Shown: positions 43,965 through 52,254 of the stretch, in pieces
How positions within the stretch are numbered: position 1 is the stretch's first letter
How the letters are laid out: each line of letters starts with the position of its first letter
Origin: Actinoplanes lobatus
GTDB lineage: Bacteria > Actinomycetota > Actinomycetes > Mycobacteriales > Micromonosporaceae
Direction of reading: 5' to 3'
DNA: 64,000 nucleotides
Assembly (NCBI RefSeq): GCF_014205215.1
Contig: NZ_JACHNC010000001.1
Location: 9,730,501 to 9,794,500 of the forward strand
Notes under the pieces: model-generated
Databases searched by the model: none
Told to the model about the DNA's origin: nothing
The model's input: only the letters and a program-made list of their open reading frames with translations
Program-made: the position numbers and the translations under genes

Positions 43965-45362
43965 ATGCACGAAGTTTGGCCGGCCCCCGACATTCTCCTG
44001 GCCTCCCGGTACCGCCTGGTCACCCTCCTCGAGACGGGTGGCATGGCACAGGTCTGGCGAGCCGCCGACGAGCTGCTGGACCGTCCGGTCGCGGTCAAAC
44101 TGCCGGCCGGCGACACCCGCGCCGCACACCTGGCCTGGCGGGAGGCCCGGCTCGCGGCCCGGCTCTCCCATCCCGGGATCGCGGCCGTCCACGACTACCG
44201 GGAGGCGGTCCGGCCGGACGGCTCGGTGGCGCCGTTCGTGGTGATGGAGCTGCTCGACGGCGAGACCGTGGCGGCCCGGCTGTGCGACGCAGGCGGCCCC
44301 ATGCCGTGGGGCGAGGCCGTGTCGATCGGCACCGCGGTCGCCGAGGCGCTGGCCGCCGCGCACGCCGCCGGGGTGGTGCACCGCGACATCAAGCCGGGCA
44401 ACGTGATGCTGTGCCCCGGCGGGGTCAAACTCCTCGACTTCGGCATCAGCGCCGCCGCCGGCGAACCCGACGACGACGAGACCGGCGTCAGCTTCGGCAC
44501 ACCGGCCTACGCGGCCCCGGAGCGCCTGGACGGCAAACCGGCCGAACCTGCCACCGACCTGTACGGACTGGGCGTGCTCCTGTTCGAGATGGTCACCGGG
44601 GAGCCGCCGTACGACGTCAACACCTGGGAGGAGCTGGCCCTCGCCCAGGCGAACGGCCCCACTCCCCTGCCCGAGGCCCTCCCGGCCCGGCTGCGCGAGC
44701 TGATCCTGCGCTGCCTCGACGAGGACCCGCTGCGCCGCCCCACCGCCGCGCAGGCGCGCCGCGTGCTGTCCCGGCTGATCCCGTCCGCCCCGGCCCGGCT
44801 CACCATCCCGCTGCCCGGCCGGCCACCGACCGGCCTGGCCCGCGTGCTCCCCACCCCGGCCGCCGCCTCCTCCCCGCTGCCGCGCCGGCTCGCCGTCGGC
44901 GCCGCCCTGGCGGTCACCGCCATCGCCTTCATCGCTGTGATCAACGCGGTCGGCGACTCCCAGCAGGAGGCCGAGTTCGCCCAGCCGCCCAGCGGCGCGC
45001 CCACCACCACGGCGCCGGTCGAGTCCGCATCCACGGCGCCGCCCGCGCCGCCGCCGGCGACCTCGGCCACGACCCGCCCCAGCCCCACCGCCACACTGAC
45101 CGTCGACGTGGCCCTCAGCCGGGTCCGCGCCGCCGTCGAACGAGGCGAGGACCGCGGCGAGATCCGCCCCGACGTGGCGCTCGACTTCATGAACCTGCTG
45201 CGCCTCATCGACCCGGATTCCGAAGCCGACATCACCGGCCAGGTCGACCAGCTCACCCGCAAGGTCCGCGAGCGCCTCAACGAGGGCGGCATGACCGAAA
45301 CCCAGGCCGCCGTCCTCCAGCAGCGCCTGGCCGACCTCCGAGGCCTCCTGACAACCACATGA
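43965..45362 (+). CDS. Serine/threonine protein kinase with one membrane helix and small external domain
   Basis: 465 residues. The kinase domain (about 10-265) has TLLETGGMAQVWRA, catalytic VAVKLPAG, HRDIKPGNVML, LDFGIS and GTPAYAAPE. A Pro-rich juxtamembrane region precedes one helix (LAVGAALAVTAIAFIAVINAV, about 312-332), then a Thr/Pro/Ala linker and an 85-residue helical external domain (VDVALSRVRAAVERGEDRGE). There are no PASTA repeats, so it is not the PknB type. I prefer ATG 43965: a TTGACA at 43929-43934 places transcription near that codon, making the mRNA leaderless; ATG 43935 overlaps the end of this -35 box. Confidence 0.9.
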   Translation: MHEVWPAPDILLASRYRLVTLLETGGMAQVWRAADELLDRPVAVKLPAGDTRAAHLAWREARLAARLSHPGIAAVHDYREAVRPDGSVAPFVVMELLDGETVAARLCDAGGPMPWGEAVSIGTAVAEALAAAHAAGVVHRDIKPGNVMLCPGGVKLLDFGISAAAGEPDDDETGVSFGTPAYAAPERLDGKPAEPATDLYGLGVLLFEMVTGEPPYDVNTWEELALAQANGPTPLPEALPARLRELILRCLDEDPLRRPTAAQARRVLSRLIPSAPARLTIPLPGRPPTGLARVLPTPAAASSPLPRRLAVGAALAVTAIAFIAVINAVGDSQQEAEFAQPPSGAPTTTAPVESASTAPPAPPPATSATTRPSPTATLTVDVALSRVRAAVERGEDRGEIRPDVALDFMNLLRLIDPDSEADITGQVDQLTRKVRERLNEGGMTETQAAVLQQRLADLRGLLTTT

Positions 45363-45419
45363 CCGGCCTTACCACGGGGCGGTCAAGCTGAGCTGGACGG
45401 CGGTGCACTCAGCGTCCCC

Positions 45420-45521
45420 GCAAAACGCCGCCGGTGTCGAGGCAGCTGATTTGCCGACGCCAGCGGTTTTTGCTGGCGGCGGGAAATCACCTGCCTCGAC
45501 ACCGGTTACAAGGCGTTTTGC
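45420..45521. repeat. Very long imperfect hairpin (about 40 bp stem) between convergent genes
   Basis: Nested inverted repeats pair 45420-45429 with 45512-45521, 45431-45445 with 45491-45505 (15 bp perfect, CCGGTGTCGAGGCAG), 45447-45452 with 45484-45489, and 45458-45464 with 45472-45478 around GGTTTTT. One 6-nt bulge interrupts the outer stem. It could act as a bidirectional terminator for the kinase and LacI genes, but is far longer than needed, which suggests a mobile or RNA-forming element. Confidence 0.85.
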
Positions 45522-45580
45522 CGCGGAGCGAAGCGCAGCAAAGCTAGCCCAGCGTTTTGCCGCGGAGCGAAGCGGAGCAA
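45513..45580. repeat. Two 29-bp direct repeats overlapping the hairpin foot
   Basis: Positions 45513-45541 and 45552-45580 match at 28 of 29 bases; both begin GCGTTTTGCCGCGGAGCG. The first copy forms the right foot of the long hairpin, and the second abuts the stop codon of the LacI gene at 45581. The GGAGCGAAGCGGAGC core resembles the element at 34657-34747. Confidence 0.8.
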
Positions 45581-46591
45581 TTAGGCACTACCGCGCAGGA
45601 TCAGGCGGGTGGGCAGGACGGTCTCCCAGTCGGCGGGCTCCTCGCCGTCGATCTTGGTGAGCAGCAGGCGGACCATCTCCTGGCCCATCTGCTCGATCGG
45701 CTGGTAGACGCTGGTCAGCGGCGGATCGGTGTGCCGGGCGATGACCGAGTCGTCGAAACCGATCACCGCGACGTCCTGTGGGACGCGCCGCCCGGCCCGG
45801 CGCAGCACACGCAGCGCACCGGCGGCCATCATGTCGGAGGCGGCGAAGACCGCGTCGATGTGCGGGTACTGACTGAGCAGCCACTCCATCGCGGTGGCGC
45901 CGCTGAGCTCGCCGAAGTCGCCGCGGGCGGCCGGGCCGTCGCCGACGACGTCACGGTAGCCGTCGTAACGGGCGATACCCACGGCCATGTCGAGCGGGCC
46001 GGTGATCGTGGCGATGCAGCGCCGCCCCTGGTCACGCAGGTAGGTGACGGCCGCCCGGGCGCCGCCGCGGTTGTCGGCGTCGACGAAGCTGACCGGCTCG
46101 GGATGGAACGGCCGGCCGGCCCGGACGGTGGGCACGCCGCGTTCCTCGAGCAGGGCCGGCAGCGGGTCGTCGCCGTGCAGCGACAGCAGCAGGGCGCCGT
46201 CGACGTGCTGGCGGGTGAGGTAGCCCTCGAGCTGGCGCCGCTCCTCGGGCGCCTGCGCGATCATCAGGACCATCTGGAGGTTGCGCGCCACCAGCACGGA
46301 CGAGATGGACTGCACGATACGGCCGAAGAACGGCTCGGCGAAGAACCGCTCCCCGGACTCGAAGATCACCAGGGCGATCGAATCGGTCCGCTGGGTGACG
46401 AGCGCACGGGCCGCCCGGTTCGGCACGTAGCCGAGCGCGTCGATGGCGTCCTGAACAGCCTGCCGCGCCTTCGGGCTGACCTGCGCCGACCCGTTGACGA
46501 CCCGGGACACCGTCCCGCGGCCGACACCGGCCCGGGCAGCGACCTCTTCGAGGGTCGGCCGCCCGGTCGAGCGGCTCCGGTCCTCCCTCAT
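45581..46591 (-). CDS. LacI-family repressor, CebR/CelR-like
   Basis: 336 residues from ATG 46591 with GGAAAGGA upstream. The helix-turn-helix (about 10-60) reads RPTLEEVAARAGVGRGTVSRV with hinge YVPNRAARALVTQRTDSIAL. The sugar-binding domain has FFAEPFFGRIVQSIS, VDGALLLSLHGDDPLP and VSFVDADNRGGARAAV. From memory, the head and these ligand-domain blocks resemble the CebR/CelR group, whose operator is the palindrome found at 10824-10837. That makes it the best candidate in the window for controlling the cellulase, although it is 35 kb away and has no sugar transporter beside it. Confidence 0.9.
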   Translation of the reverse strand: MREDRSRSTGRPTLEEVAARAGVGRGTVSRVVNGSAQVSPKARQAVQDAIDALGYVPNRAARALVTQRTDSIALVIFESGERFFAEPFFGRIVQSISSVLVARNLQMVLMIAQAPEERRQLEGYLTRQHVDGALLLSLHGDDPLPALLEERGVPTVRAGRPFHPEPVSFVDADNRGGARAAVTYLRDQGRRCIATITGPLDMAVGIARYDGYRDVVGDGPAARGDFGELSGATAMEWLLSQYPHIDAVFAASDMMAAGALRVLRRAGRRVPQDVAVIGFDDSVIARHTDPPLTSVYQPIEQMGQEMVRLLLTKIDGEEPADWETVLPTRLILRGSA

Positions 46592-46768
46592 CGTTTGACC
46601 GTCCTTTCCGCCACCTGAGATGTGCACGATTCCAGGTGCGCCCTGATGAGGGTAGCCCCCCAACCGAAAGTTACGGGAACTGTCCCCGCGACCGATCCGG
46701 AACCGTCGATCGACGGCTTCGGCCGGGTCGTCGACACATCCGCCCCGCCGGGCCGTTAACCTGTCCGG

Positions 46769-47788
46769 ATGGCGGTCACCCTGGCGGATGTTGCCCGGCT
46801 CGCCGGGGTCTCCCCGGCGACCGTCTCCCGCGTCATCAACGACAGCGCGAAACGCGTCAACGAGGATCTCCGCGAGCGGGTCCTGGCCGCGGTGCGGCAG
46901 CTGCACTACGTGCCGAACGCGCACGCCCAGAACGTGGCCCGCCCCCGCAAGTCGGCGGTCGGTGTGATCGTGCACGACGTCTCCGACCCGTACTTCGCGG
47001 AGATCACTCGGGGCCTGCAACGCCAGGCCGGGGCGCACGACCGGCTGCTGGTGATCTGCAACAGCTACCGGGAGCCGGAGCGGGAGCTGGCGTATGTCGG
47101 GCTGCTGCGCGCCCAGCAGGTGCACGCGCTGATCCTGGCCGGCTCCGGCTACCACGACGACGCGTTCACCGAGCGGCTCAACGGCGAGCTGGACGCGTAC
47201 CAGCAGGCCGGCGGCCGGGTCGCGGTGATCGGCCGGCACCGGCTGGTCGGCAGCGCGGTCCTGCCGGCGAACGAGGACGGCGCCCACGAGCTGGGCCTGC
47301 GCATCCTCGGTCTGGGTCACCGGCGGATCGGGGTCATCGCCGGGCCCCGCTACCTCACCACCACCACGGACCGCCTCACCGGTTTCCGCCGTGCCTTCGA
47401 CGAGGCCGGGGTGGAGCTGCCGGCGTCCCGGCTGGTCTACTGCGACTTCACCCGTGACGGCGGCGCCCGGGCGACCGGGGCCCTGCTCGACGCCGAGCCC
47501 GGCCTGACCGCCCTGATCACGCTGAACGACTCGATGGCCGTCGGCGCCCTCGCCACCTTGCGCGAGCGCGGGGTCCGGGTGCCGGAGGACATCTCGGTGA
47601 CCGGTTTCGACGACATGCCGATCGCCCGGGACGTCACCCCGGCCCTGACCACGGTGCGCCTGCCGCTGGTCGAGATGGGCGAGCGCGCGATGGCCCTGGC
47701 GCTCGGCGACGACACCGGCCCGCACAGCGAGCGCGCCGCGGCGGCCCTGGTGTGGCGGTCCAGCCTCACCGCGCCGGGCTCGTCCTGA
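46769..47788 (+). CDS. LacI-family transcriptional regulator
   Basis: 339 residues with HTH TLADVARLAGVSPATVSRVI, hinge YVPNAHAQNVARPRKSAVGV and a periplasmic-binding-like ligand domain (VIVHDVSDPYFAEITRGLQRQ; VPEDISVTGFDDMPIARDVTPALTTV). A TAACCT box ends about 7 bp before the ATG and no ribosome binding site is seen, so it is likely leaderless. It is divergent from the CebR-like gene with 177 bp between them. The ligand is not deducible; no target operon adjoins it. Confidence 0.92.
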   Translation: MAVTLADVARLAGVSPATVSRVINDSAKRVNEDLRERVLAAVRQLHYVPNAHAQNVARPRKSAVGVIVHDVSDPYFAEITRGLQRQAGAHDRLLVICNSYREPERELAYVGLLRAQQVHALILAGSGYHDDAFTERLNGELDAYQQAGGRVAVIGRHRLVGSAVLPANEDGAHELGLRILGLGHRRIGVIAGPRYLTTTTDRLTGFRRAFDEAGVELPASRLVYCDFTRDGGARATGALLDAEPGLTALITLNDSMAVGALATLRERGVRVPEDISVTGFDDMPIARDVTPALTTVRLPLVEMGERAMALALGDDTGPHSERAAAALVWRSSLTAPGSS

Positions 47789-47794
47789 CCCGGC

Positions 47795-48361
47795 TCAGGA
47801 GTGGACGTGGGTGCGCTCGCCGTCGGGCGTGAGCACCGCGATGACCTCGGCCGGCCCGCCGCGCGCGCCGAAACTGTGCGGCGTCATGGTGGAGAACGAC
47901 GCGGCCTCGCCGGTCTCGACGATGACGACGCGGTCGCCGAGCACCAGCTCGACCGTCCCGGAGAGCACGGTGAACCAGTCCCGCCCGGGATGCACCCGCA
48001 GGTCCTCGGGGCGCCGTGACGCGGGCCGGGTCACCCGCACCCGGGCCACGGTCAGCCCGGCGTGCTCGTGGTCGCCGCTCAGCATCCAGGTGGTGATGCC
48101 CCGCTCCGGATGGTGGTGCGGCTTGATCACCACGTCGTCGTTCTCCGTCTCGACGAGCTGGTCGAGGCTGGCGCCCAGCGCCCGGGCGATCGCGGTGAGC
48201 TGGTCGAGCCCGATCCGGCGGTGGCCGGTCTCGATCCGGCTCAGCGTGGACGGGCTCAGGTAGCAGCGGGCCGCCAGCTCGTCGAGGGACCAGCCCTTGG
48301 CGATCCGGAGCCCCCGGATGCGCGCCCGGACGAGGGCGTCAACCTCAGCGTCTTGCGTCAT
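47795..48361 (-). CDS. XRE-family regulator with C-terminal cupin domain
   Basis: 188 residues from ATG 48361. The N-terminal XRE helix-turn-helix (about 10-70) reads RIRGLRIAKGWSLDELAARCYLSPSTLSRIETGHRR. A cupin follows (about 95-185) with VHPGRDWFTVLSGTVELVLGDR and GEAASFSTMTPHSFGARGG. Such regulators bind a small ligand in the cupin barrel. A perfect palindrome covers its start codon, so it should repress itself, and it probably also controls the divergent methyltransferase gene 47 bp away. Confidence 0.9.
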   Translation of the reverse strand: MTQDAEVDALVRARIRGLRIAKGWSLDELAARCYLSPSTLSRIETGHRRIGLDQLTAIARALGASLDQLVETENDDVVIKPHHHPERGITTWMLSGDHEHAGLTVARVRVTRPASRRPEDLRVHPGRDWFTVLSGTVELVLGDRVVIVETGEAASFSTMTPHSFGARGGPAEVIAVLTPDGERTHVHS

Positions 48362-48369
48362 ACGCAAGA
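48351..48369. promoter_or_regulatory. Operator palindrome covering the XRE-cupin start codon
   Basis: TCTTGCGTCATACGCAAGA has perfect 8-bp arms around CAT, the start codon of the regulator on the minus strand. A further TGCGT at 48375-48379 extends the pattern towards the methyltransferase promoter (TACAGT at 48397-48402). Confidence 0.75.
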
Positions 48370-48408
48370 TTGTATGCGTGAGCCGCAAACCAGTTCTACA
48401 GTCGTCGT

Positions 48409-49281
48409 ATGGCTCACGAACATCACCACCACGGCCACGGCCACGGCCACCACGGCCACGAGCACGGTGACGGATACGACCTGACCGAGATGCTCCTCCT
48501 GGACGCCGAGGTCACCGCCGCCCACCTCGCCGCGTTCACCGGCCGGATCGCCGAGCTGGCCGGGGAGGCCGCCGTCCATCGTGTCGTCGACCTCGGCAGC
48601 GGCACCGGGACCGGTGCGTTCGCGCTGCTCCGGCGCTTCCCCGGGGCCGTCGTCACCGCCATCGACACCGACGAGGGGATGCTGCGGCATCTCACCGAGA
48701 GCGCCGCCCGGCACGGCGTGGCCGACCGGATCCGCCCGCTGCACGCCGACGCCGGCGGCGGCCTGCCGGAGACCGGCGAGGCCGACCTGGTCTGGGCGTC
48801 GTCCTCGATGCACCACATGAACGACCCGGACCGGGTGCTCGCCGACATCCACGCCACCCTGCGTCCCGGCGGTCTGCTCGCGATGATCGAGATGGAGTCG
48901 ATGCCCCGGTTCCTGCCCGACGACATCGGCATCGGCGCCCCCGGCCTGGAGGCGCGCTGCCACGCCCTCGCCGACGCGGCCAAGGCCGAGCACCTGCCGC
49001 ACATGGGCTCCGACTGGCCGGCCCGGCTGCGCGCCGCCGGCTTCACCGTCCTCGACTCACGGGACCTGGTCGTCGACCTGGCCCCGCCGCTGCCCGCCCC
49101 GGCGGTCCGCTACGCGGTGGCCACGCTGAAACGGTTCCGGGCCGGCGTCGCCGAGCGGCTCTCGGCCGAGGACCGGGAGACGCTCGACACGCTGCTCGCG
49201 AAGGACGAGCACGTCCTCCGGCATCTTCCCGGCCTGTCGGTGCACAGCACCCGCTCGGCCTGGATCGCCACACCGGCCTAG
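48409..49281 (+). CDS. Class I SAM-dependent methyltransferase with His-rich N-terminus
   Basis: 290 residues. The first 20 contain 11 histidines (MAHEHHHHGHGHGHHGHEHG), a likely metal-binding tail. The rest is a Rossmann methyltransferase: motif I VVDLGSGTGTGAFAL, the acidic residue in VTAIDTDEGML, and DLVWASSSMHHMNDPDRVLADI, with a post-motif RPGGLLAMIEMES. The TACAGT box 6 bp before the ATG suggests a leaderless message. The divergent XRE-cupin gene with its start-codon operator is the probable regulator. The substrate is not predictable; the His tail suggests a metal-related stimulus. Confidence 0.88.
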   Translation: MAHEHHHHGHGHGHHGHEHGDGYDLTEMLLLDAEVTAAHLAAFTGRIAELAGEAAVHRVVDLGSGTGTGAFALLRRFPGAVVTAIDTDEGMLRHLTESAARHGVADRIRPLHADAGGGLPETGEADLVWASSSMHHMNDPDRVLADIHATLRPGGLLAMIEMESMPRFLPDDIGIGAPGLEARCHALADAAKAEHLPHMGSDWPARLRAAGFTVLDSRDLVVDLAPPLPAPAVRYAVATLKRFRAGVAERLSAEDRETLDTLLAKDEHVLRHLPGLSVHSTRSAWIATPA

Positions 49282-49317
49282 GGTCCGTCCTGCCGACCGG
49301 GGACCGGCCGCGATTCG

Positions 49318-51285
49318 TCAGGCGGTCGCCGTCTCGGCGGCGCGCTCCTCGATGAGCGTCTTGATCCGGTCGGCCTGGACCCGGCTCTTGATCCCGGTCA
49401 CGGCCTGCACCTTGTACCGGCTCAGCCGCCCGGTGCTGCGCAGGTGCTCGAACAACTCGGCCCCGTGCACCTCCAGCAGGTCCTCGTCGCTGGCCGGCCG
49501 GACACTCTGCGGGCGCGGCAGCAGGTGTGCCCACGGCTGGACGCTGCCCGGCCCCGGCATCCCGCTCAGCGCGAGGACGTAGTCGCTGATGAAGGCCCGG
49601 ATCGTGGCCTCGTCGAGCCGGGGCGCGCTCGGAGCGAGCAGCTCGGCCAGTTCGTCGGAGTCGAGCGGCTGCCCCTCCGGGAGCTCCTCCTCCAGGGCGG
49701 TACGCAGATCGGCCAGAGCCGCGTGCCACGCCTCCGACCCGGGCGGCACGGCGGCCGCGGCGGGCAGGAAGTCCCGCCACGGGTACGCCGACTCGACGTG
49801 CTCCCCGTCCAGCTCCCGCACGTACTCGTTGATGAACGTCCGGACCACGCCCTCGCCCAGCTCCGAAACCCGGGGCGCCAGCTTGCGGGCCAGCTCGTTG
49901 ATCCGCAGGTAGTTCATCTCCGGCAGGTCCTCGGCGGTGATCTCCTGGGCGACCATCTTGCTGAGCCGGTCGACGGCGAGCCGCCACCAGGGCGAGCCGG
50001 CGATGCTGACGGCCGGACGGGCGCCGGTCGGGGTGGCCGCCCAGGCCGGCTGCGGGGCGGGCGCCGGGGAGACCGGGACCACCGCGGTGACCGCATCGCT
50101 CCGATCGACCGGGCCGCGCTGGACCGGCACCGTGACCGTCGCGACCGGGAAGGCCGCTTCGGGCTCGGGCAGCGTCTCTTCCGCCTCCACGGAAGCCGCC
50201 ACGGAAGCCGCCGCAGGCGCCTCCACGGAATCCGGCTCCGCGGGGGCCGGCAACGAGGGGGCCGGCACCGCGGGATCCGGCTCGACCGGCTGGACGAACC
50301 GGACCGGCTGCACCGACGGCACGGCCGGAACCGAGGGGGCCACGGCCGGATCCACCTGCCCGGCCGGCGCGGGACCGTCCGGGATCGCCTCGGCCGCGGG
50401 CCCCGAAGCCCCGGCGGAGAGCAGCGCGGACGCGGAGGGCGCGGTGACCGCCGGCACGCCGGCGGCGGCCGGGACCCGGATCCGCACCGCCCCCGGAACC
50501 AGCAGGTCCATCACCCGCTGGATCCGGGCCAACTGCTCGACGACCTCCTCGACGACCGGCTCCCCCGCGGTCCGGGCGTCCTTGAGCAGCCGGGACCGCC
50601 ACCACGGCTTCGGGAACCGGCCGGCGCTCACCCGGTGGTAGTTGACGACCATCCGGCGCACCTGTCGCTCGGCGGCCATCCGTACCAGATCGGGGTCGTC
50701 GTCCGGGATGAGCCAGCCCCACCGCTCGGCGAGCCGCCGCGGGCTGTAGGCGAAACGCCCGCGGCGGACCCGCTGCCCGGCCGCGGTGAGCGCCGCCCAC
50801 CACATCAGGAAGATCATGCAGGGTACGGCGAGGCGCAGCAGTTTCTCGGTGAAGGTGGCCGCGTTGCTGGCCACGATGACACCGGAGAGCCCGGCGATCA
50901 GCGCCGCGATGTAGAGCATCGCCCCCGGATGGCCGGGGGTGACGATGGTGCCGTCGCTCGCGTAGACGGAGGTGCGCCGGTACTGCTCGGCGGCCAGCGA
51001 GGTGGCGGTGAGGAAGCAGATCTCGAAGACCGCGAACACCAGCACCGCGAAGATCTTCGGCAGGTTCAGCTGGTCGATCGCGATGACCCACATGCCCTCG
51101 GCGTTGAGCAGCAGCGCCAGGTTCATGCTGAAGGCCAGGGCGAGCGGGCGCAGCGGCTTGCCGGTCCGCTTGGCCCAGATGCCGAAGCTGATCAGCAGGA
51201 TGACCCCGAGCAGGCCGCCGGCCAGCAGGACCAGGGCGGCATAGTCCCCCCAGAAGTCCGCGATCAGGTCGTTGAGCTGCTTCAC
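49318..51285 (-). CDS. DUF2637-like multi-span membrane protein with long cytoplasmic region
   Basis: 655 residues from GTG 51285, overlapping the stop of a 46-codon gene (GTGA). Four membrane helices in the first 170 residues (YAALVLLAGGLLGVILLISFG; FAVLVFAVFEICFLTATSLA; LYIAALIAGLSGVIVASNA; MIFLMWWAALTAA) resemble DUF2637/SpdB-type proteins of actinobacterial mobile elements. A basic linker, a long Pro/Val/Glu-rich stretch (about 270-400) and two similar helical modules follow (RTFINEYVRELDG; RAFISDYVLALSG), then a winged-helix-like end (STGRLSRYKVQAVTGIKSRVQADRIK). No conjugation genes adjoin it. Function unknown. Confidence 0.72.
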   Translation of the reverse strand: MKQLNDLIADFWGDYAALVLLAGGLLGVILLISFGIWAKRTGKPLRPLALAFSMNLALLLNAEGMWVIAIDQLNLPKIFAVLVFAVFEICFLTATSLAAEQYRRTSVYASDGTIVTPGHPGAMLYIAALIAGLSGVIVASNAATFTEKLLRLAVPCMIFLMWWAALTAAGQRVRRGRFAYSPRRLAERWGWLIPDDDPDLVRMAAERQVRRMVVNYHRVSAGRFPKPWWRSRLLKDARTAGEPVVEEVVEQLARIQRVMDLLVPGAVRIRVPAAAGVPAVTAPSASALLSAGASGPAAEAIPDGPAPAGQVDPAVAPSVPAVPSVQPVRFVQPVEPDPAVPAPSLPAPAEPDSVEAPAAASVAASVEAEETLPEPEAAFPVATVTVPVQRGPVDRSDAVTAVVPVSPAPAPQPAWAATPTGARPAVSIAGSPWWRLAVDRLSKMVAQEITAEDLPEMNYLRINELARKLAPRVSELGEGVVRTFINEYVRELDGEHVESAYPWRDFLPAAAAVPPGSEAWHAALADLRTALEEELPEGQPLDSDELAELLAPSAPRLDEATIRAFISDYVLALSGMPGPGSVQPWAHLLPRPQSVRPASDEDLLEVHGAELFEHLRSTGRLSRYKVQAVTGIKSRVQADRIKTLIEERAAETATA

Positions 51286-51422
51286 GATCGAACGCCTTTC
51301 GATGCGGCCGGGAGGTACTCGTCGAGCGCCGCGGCGATCAGCGCGGAGCGGTTGCCGGTAGTGTGCCGTCGCCGGCCGGAGCGCTGGGCCGGGAAGATCG
51401 TGATCGGGTCCGTACTCCCCAT
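51282..51422 (-). CDS. 46-residue protein, ribbon-helix-helix-like C-terminus, coupled to the membrane gene
   Basis: ATG 51422 follows a strong GGGGAGGT, and the TGA overlaps the GTG of the 655-aa gene by four bases; these two features are the evidence that it is real. The peptide is basic in the middle (AQRSGRRRHTTGNRSAL) and ends ALIAAALDEYLPAASKGV. The RSALIAAALDEYL segment resembles the second helix of short ribbon-helix-helix (CopG/antitoxin-like) proteins, but the domain would be shortened. It could be a small DNA-binding protein or simply a coupling leader peptide. Confidence 0.6.
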   Translation of the reverse strand: MGSTDPITIFPAQRSGRRRHTTGNRSALIAAALDEYLPAASKGVRS

Positions 51423-51619
51423 GACGGCACCTCCCCTGTGCGCCCGCTGTCTACCACGCCCGTGTCACGGCTTCGGTGCGCCACGCGGCGCATGAGGCTA
51501 TCCGATGGTGAGGTCCCGGGGCGATCACACCCCCGGCCGGAGTGGAGTGGCGGGCGGCGGGTGATCAATTTACGGTCGTGGGATCGACGGTGGTCGGGTG
51601 CCGGGAGGAGTAGCGGTCG

Positions 51620-52234
51620 ATGGTCTTGAGGTGGGCGGTCGTGGCGGCCGCTGCCGTCGTGGTGATCCTGCTCTGTGTGGCGGTGGTGGCCGTCTGGCAG
51701 CGACCCCGGCGGGTGACCGCCGAGGCGGACGAGATGGTGGCCGACGTGGAGGCGGTCCGGGCGGCGGCCGGCCGGGCGGTCCGGGCGGCGGACGAGGCAC
51801 GGCACCGGGCCGAGTACGCGGCAGGCGTTCGCGACCGGGCCGAGGACCGCTACCTGGAGGCGCGCTGGGAGTCCCGGGTGGCCACCGCCGACGAGACGCA
51901 GATGCTGGTGCAGCGGGCGGCGCTGGCCGCCTACCGGCGCGGCGAGCTGACGGTGGAGCAGCTCAACGGCATCTGGCAGCACGCCGGCCCGCCGGCCGAC
52001 CAGGTCGACGACGACCGGGTCCGGGTGGCCCGCCGCGCCTATCTGGACGCGGTGTCGGAGACCGTCCAGGTCCGCGAGGCGGCGCACGTGGCCGCGGTCG
52101 CCGCCGAGGTCCTGGTCGAGGAGGCCCACAACGTCGAGCGGGACGCCATCGAGGCGCGGGTGGAGCACGAGGCCACGTCCGGGATCAACGGACTGTTCAC
52201 ATCGGACGGCCCGGAGGGGATCACGCCGGCCTGA
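51620..52234 (+). CDS. Membrane-anchored coiled-coil protein of unknown function
   Basis: 204 residues from ATG 51620 with GGGAGGAG upstream. An N-terminal membrane helix (WAVVAAAAVVVILLCVAVVAV) precedes a long Ala/Arg/Glu-rich helical region (about 35-190; AEADEMVADVEAVRAAAGRAVRAA and EAAHVAAVAAEVLVEEAHNVERDAIEARVEHEA) with heptad character. It ends 20 bp before the MATE transporter gene and may be co-transcribed with it. No family recognised. Confidence 0.78.
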   Translation: MVLRWAVVAAAAVVVILLCVAVVAVWQRPRRVTAEADEMVADVEAVRAAAGRAVRAADEARHRAEYAAGVRDRAEDRYLEARWESRVATADETQMLVQRAALAAYRRGELTVEQLNGIWQHAGPPADQVDDDRVRVARRAYLDAVSETVQVREAAHVAAVAAEVLVEEAHNVERDAIEARVEHEATSGINGLFTSDGPEGITPA

Positions 52235-52254
52235 TCCGGCATGATCACCTCACC

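Noticed and set aside
45363..45580. Long hairpin with repeats considered as an insertion sequence
   Set aside because: No transposase and no coding capacity in about 200 bp; recorded as a repeat element of unknown nature instead.
49318..51422. DUF2637-like gene considered as part of an integrated conjugative element
   Set aside because: No integrase, att repeats, tRNA gene, tra or replication genes in the surrounding sequence.
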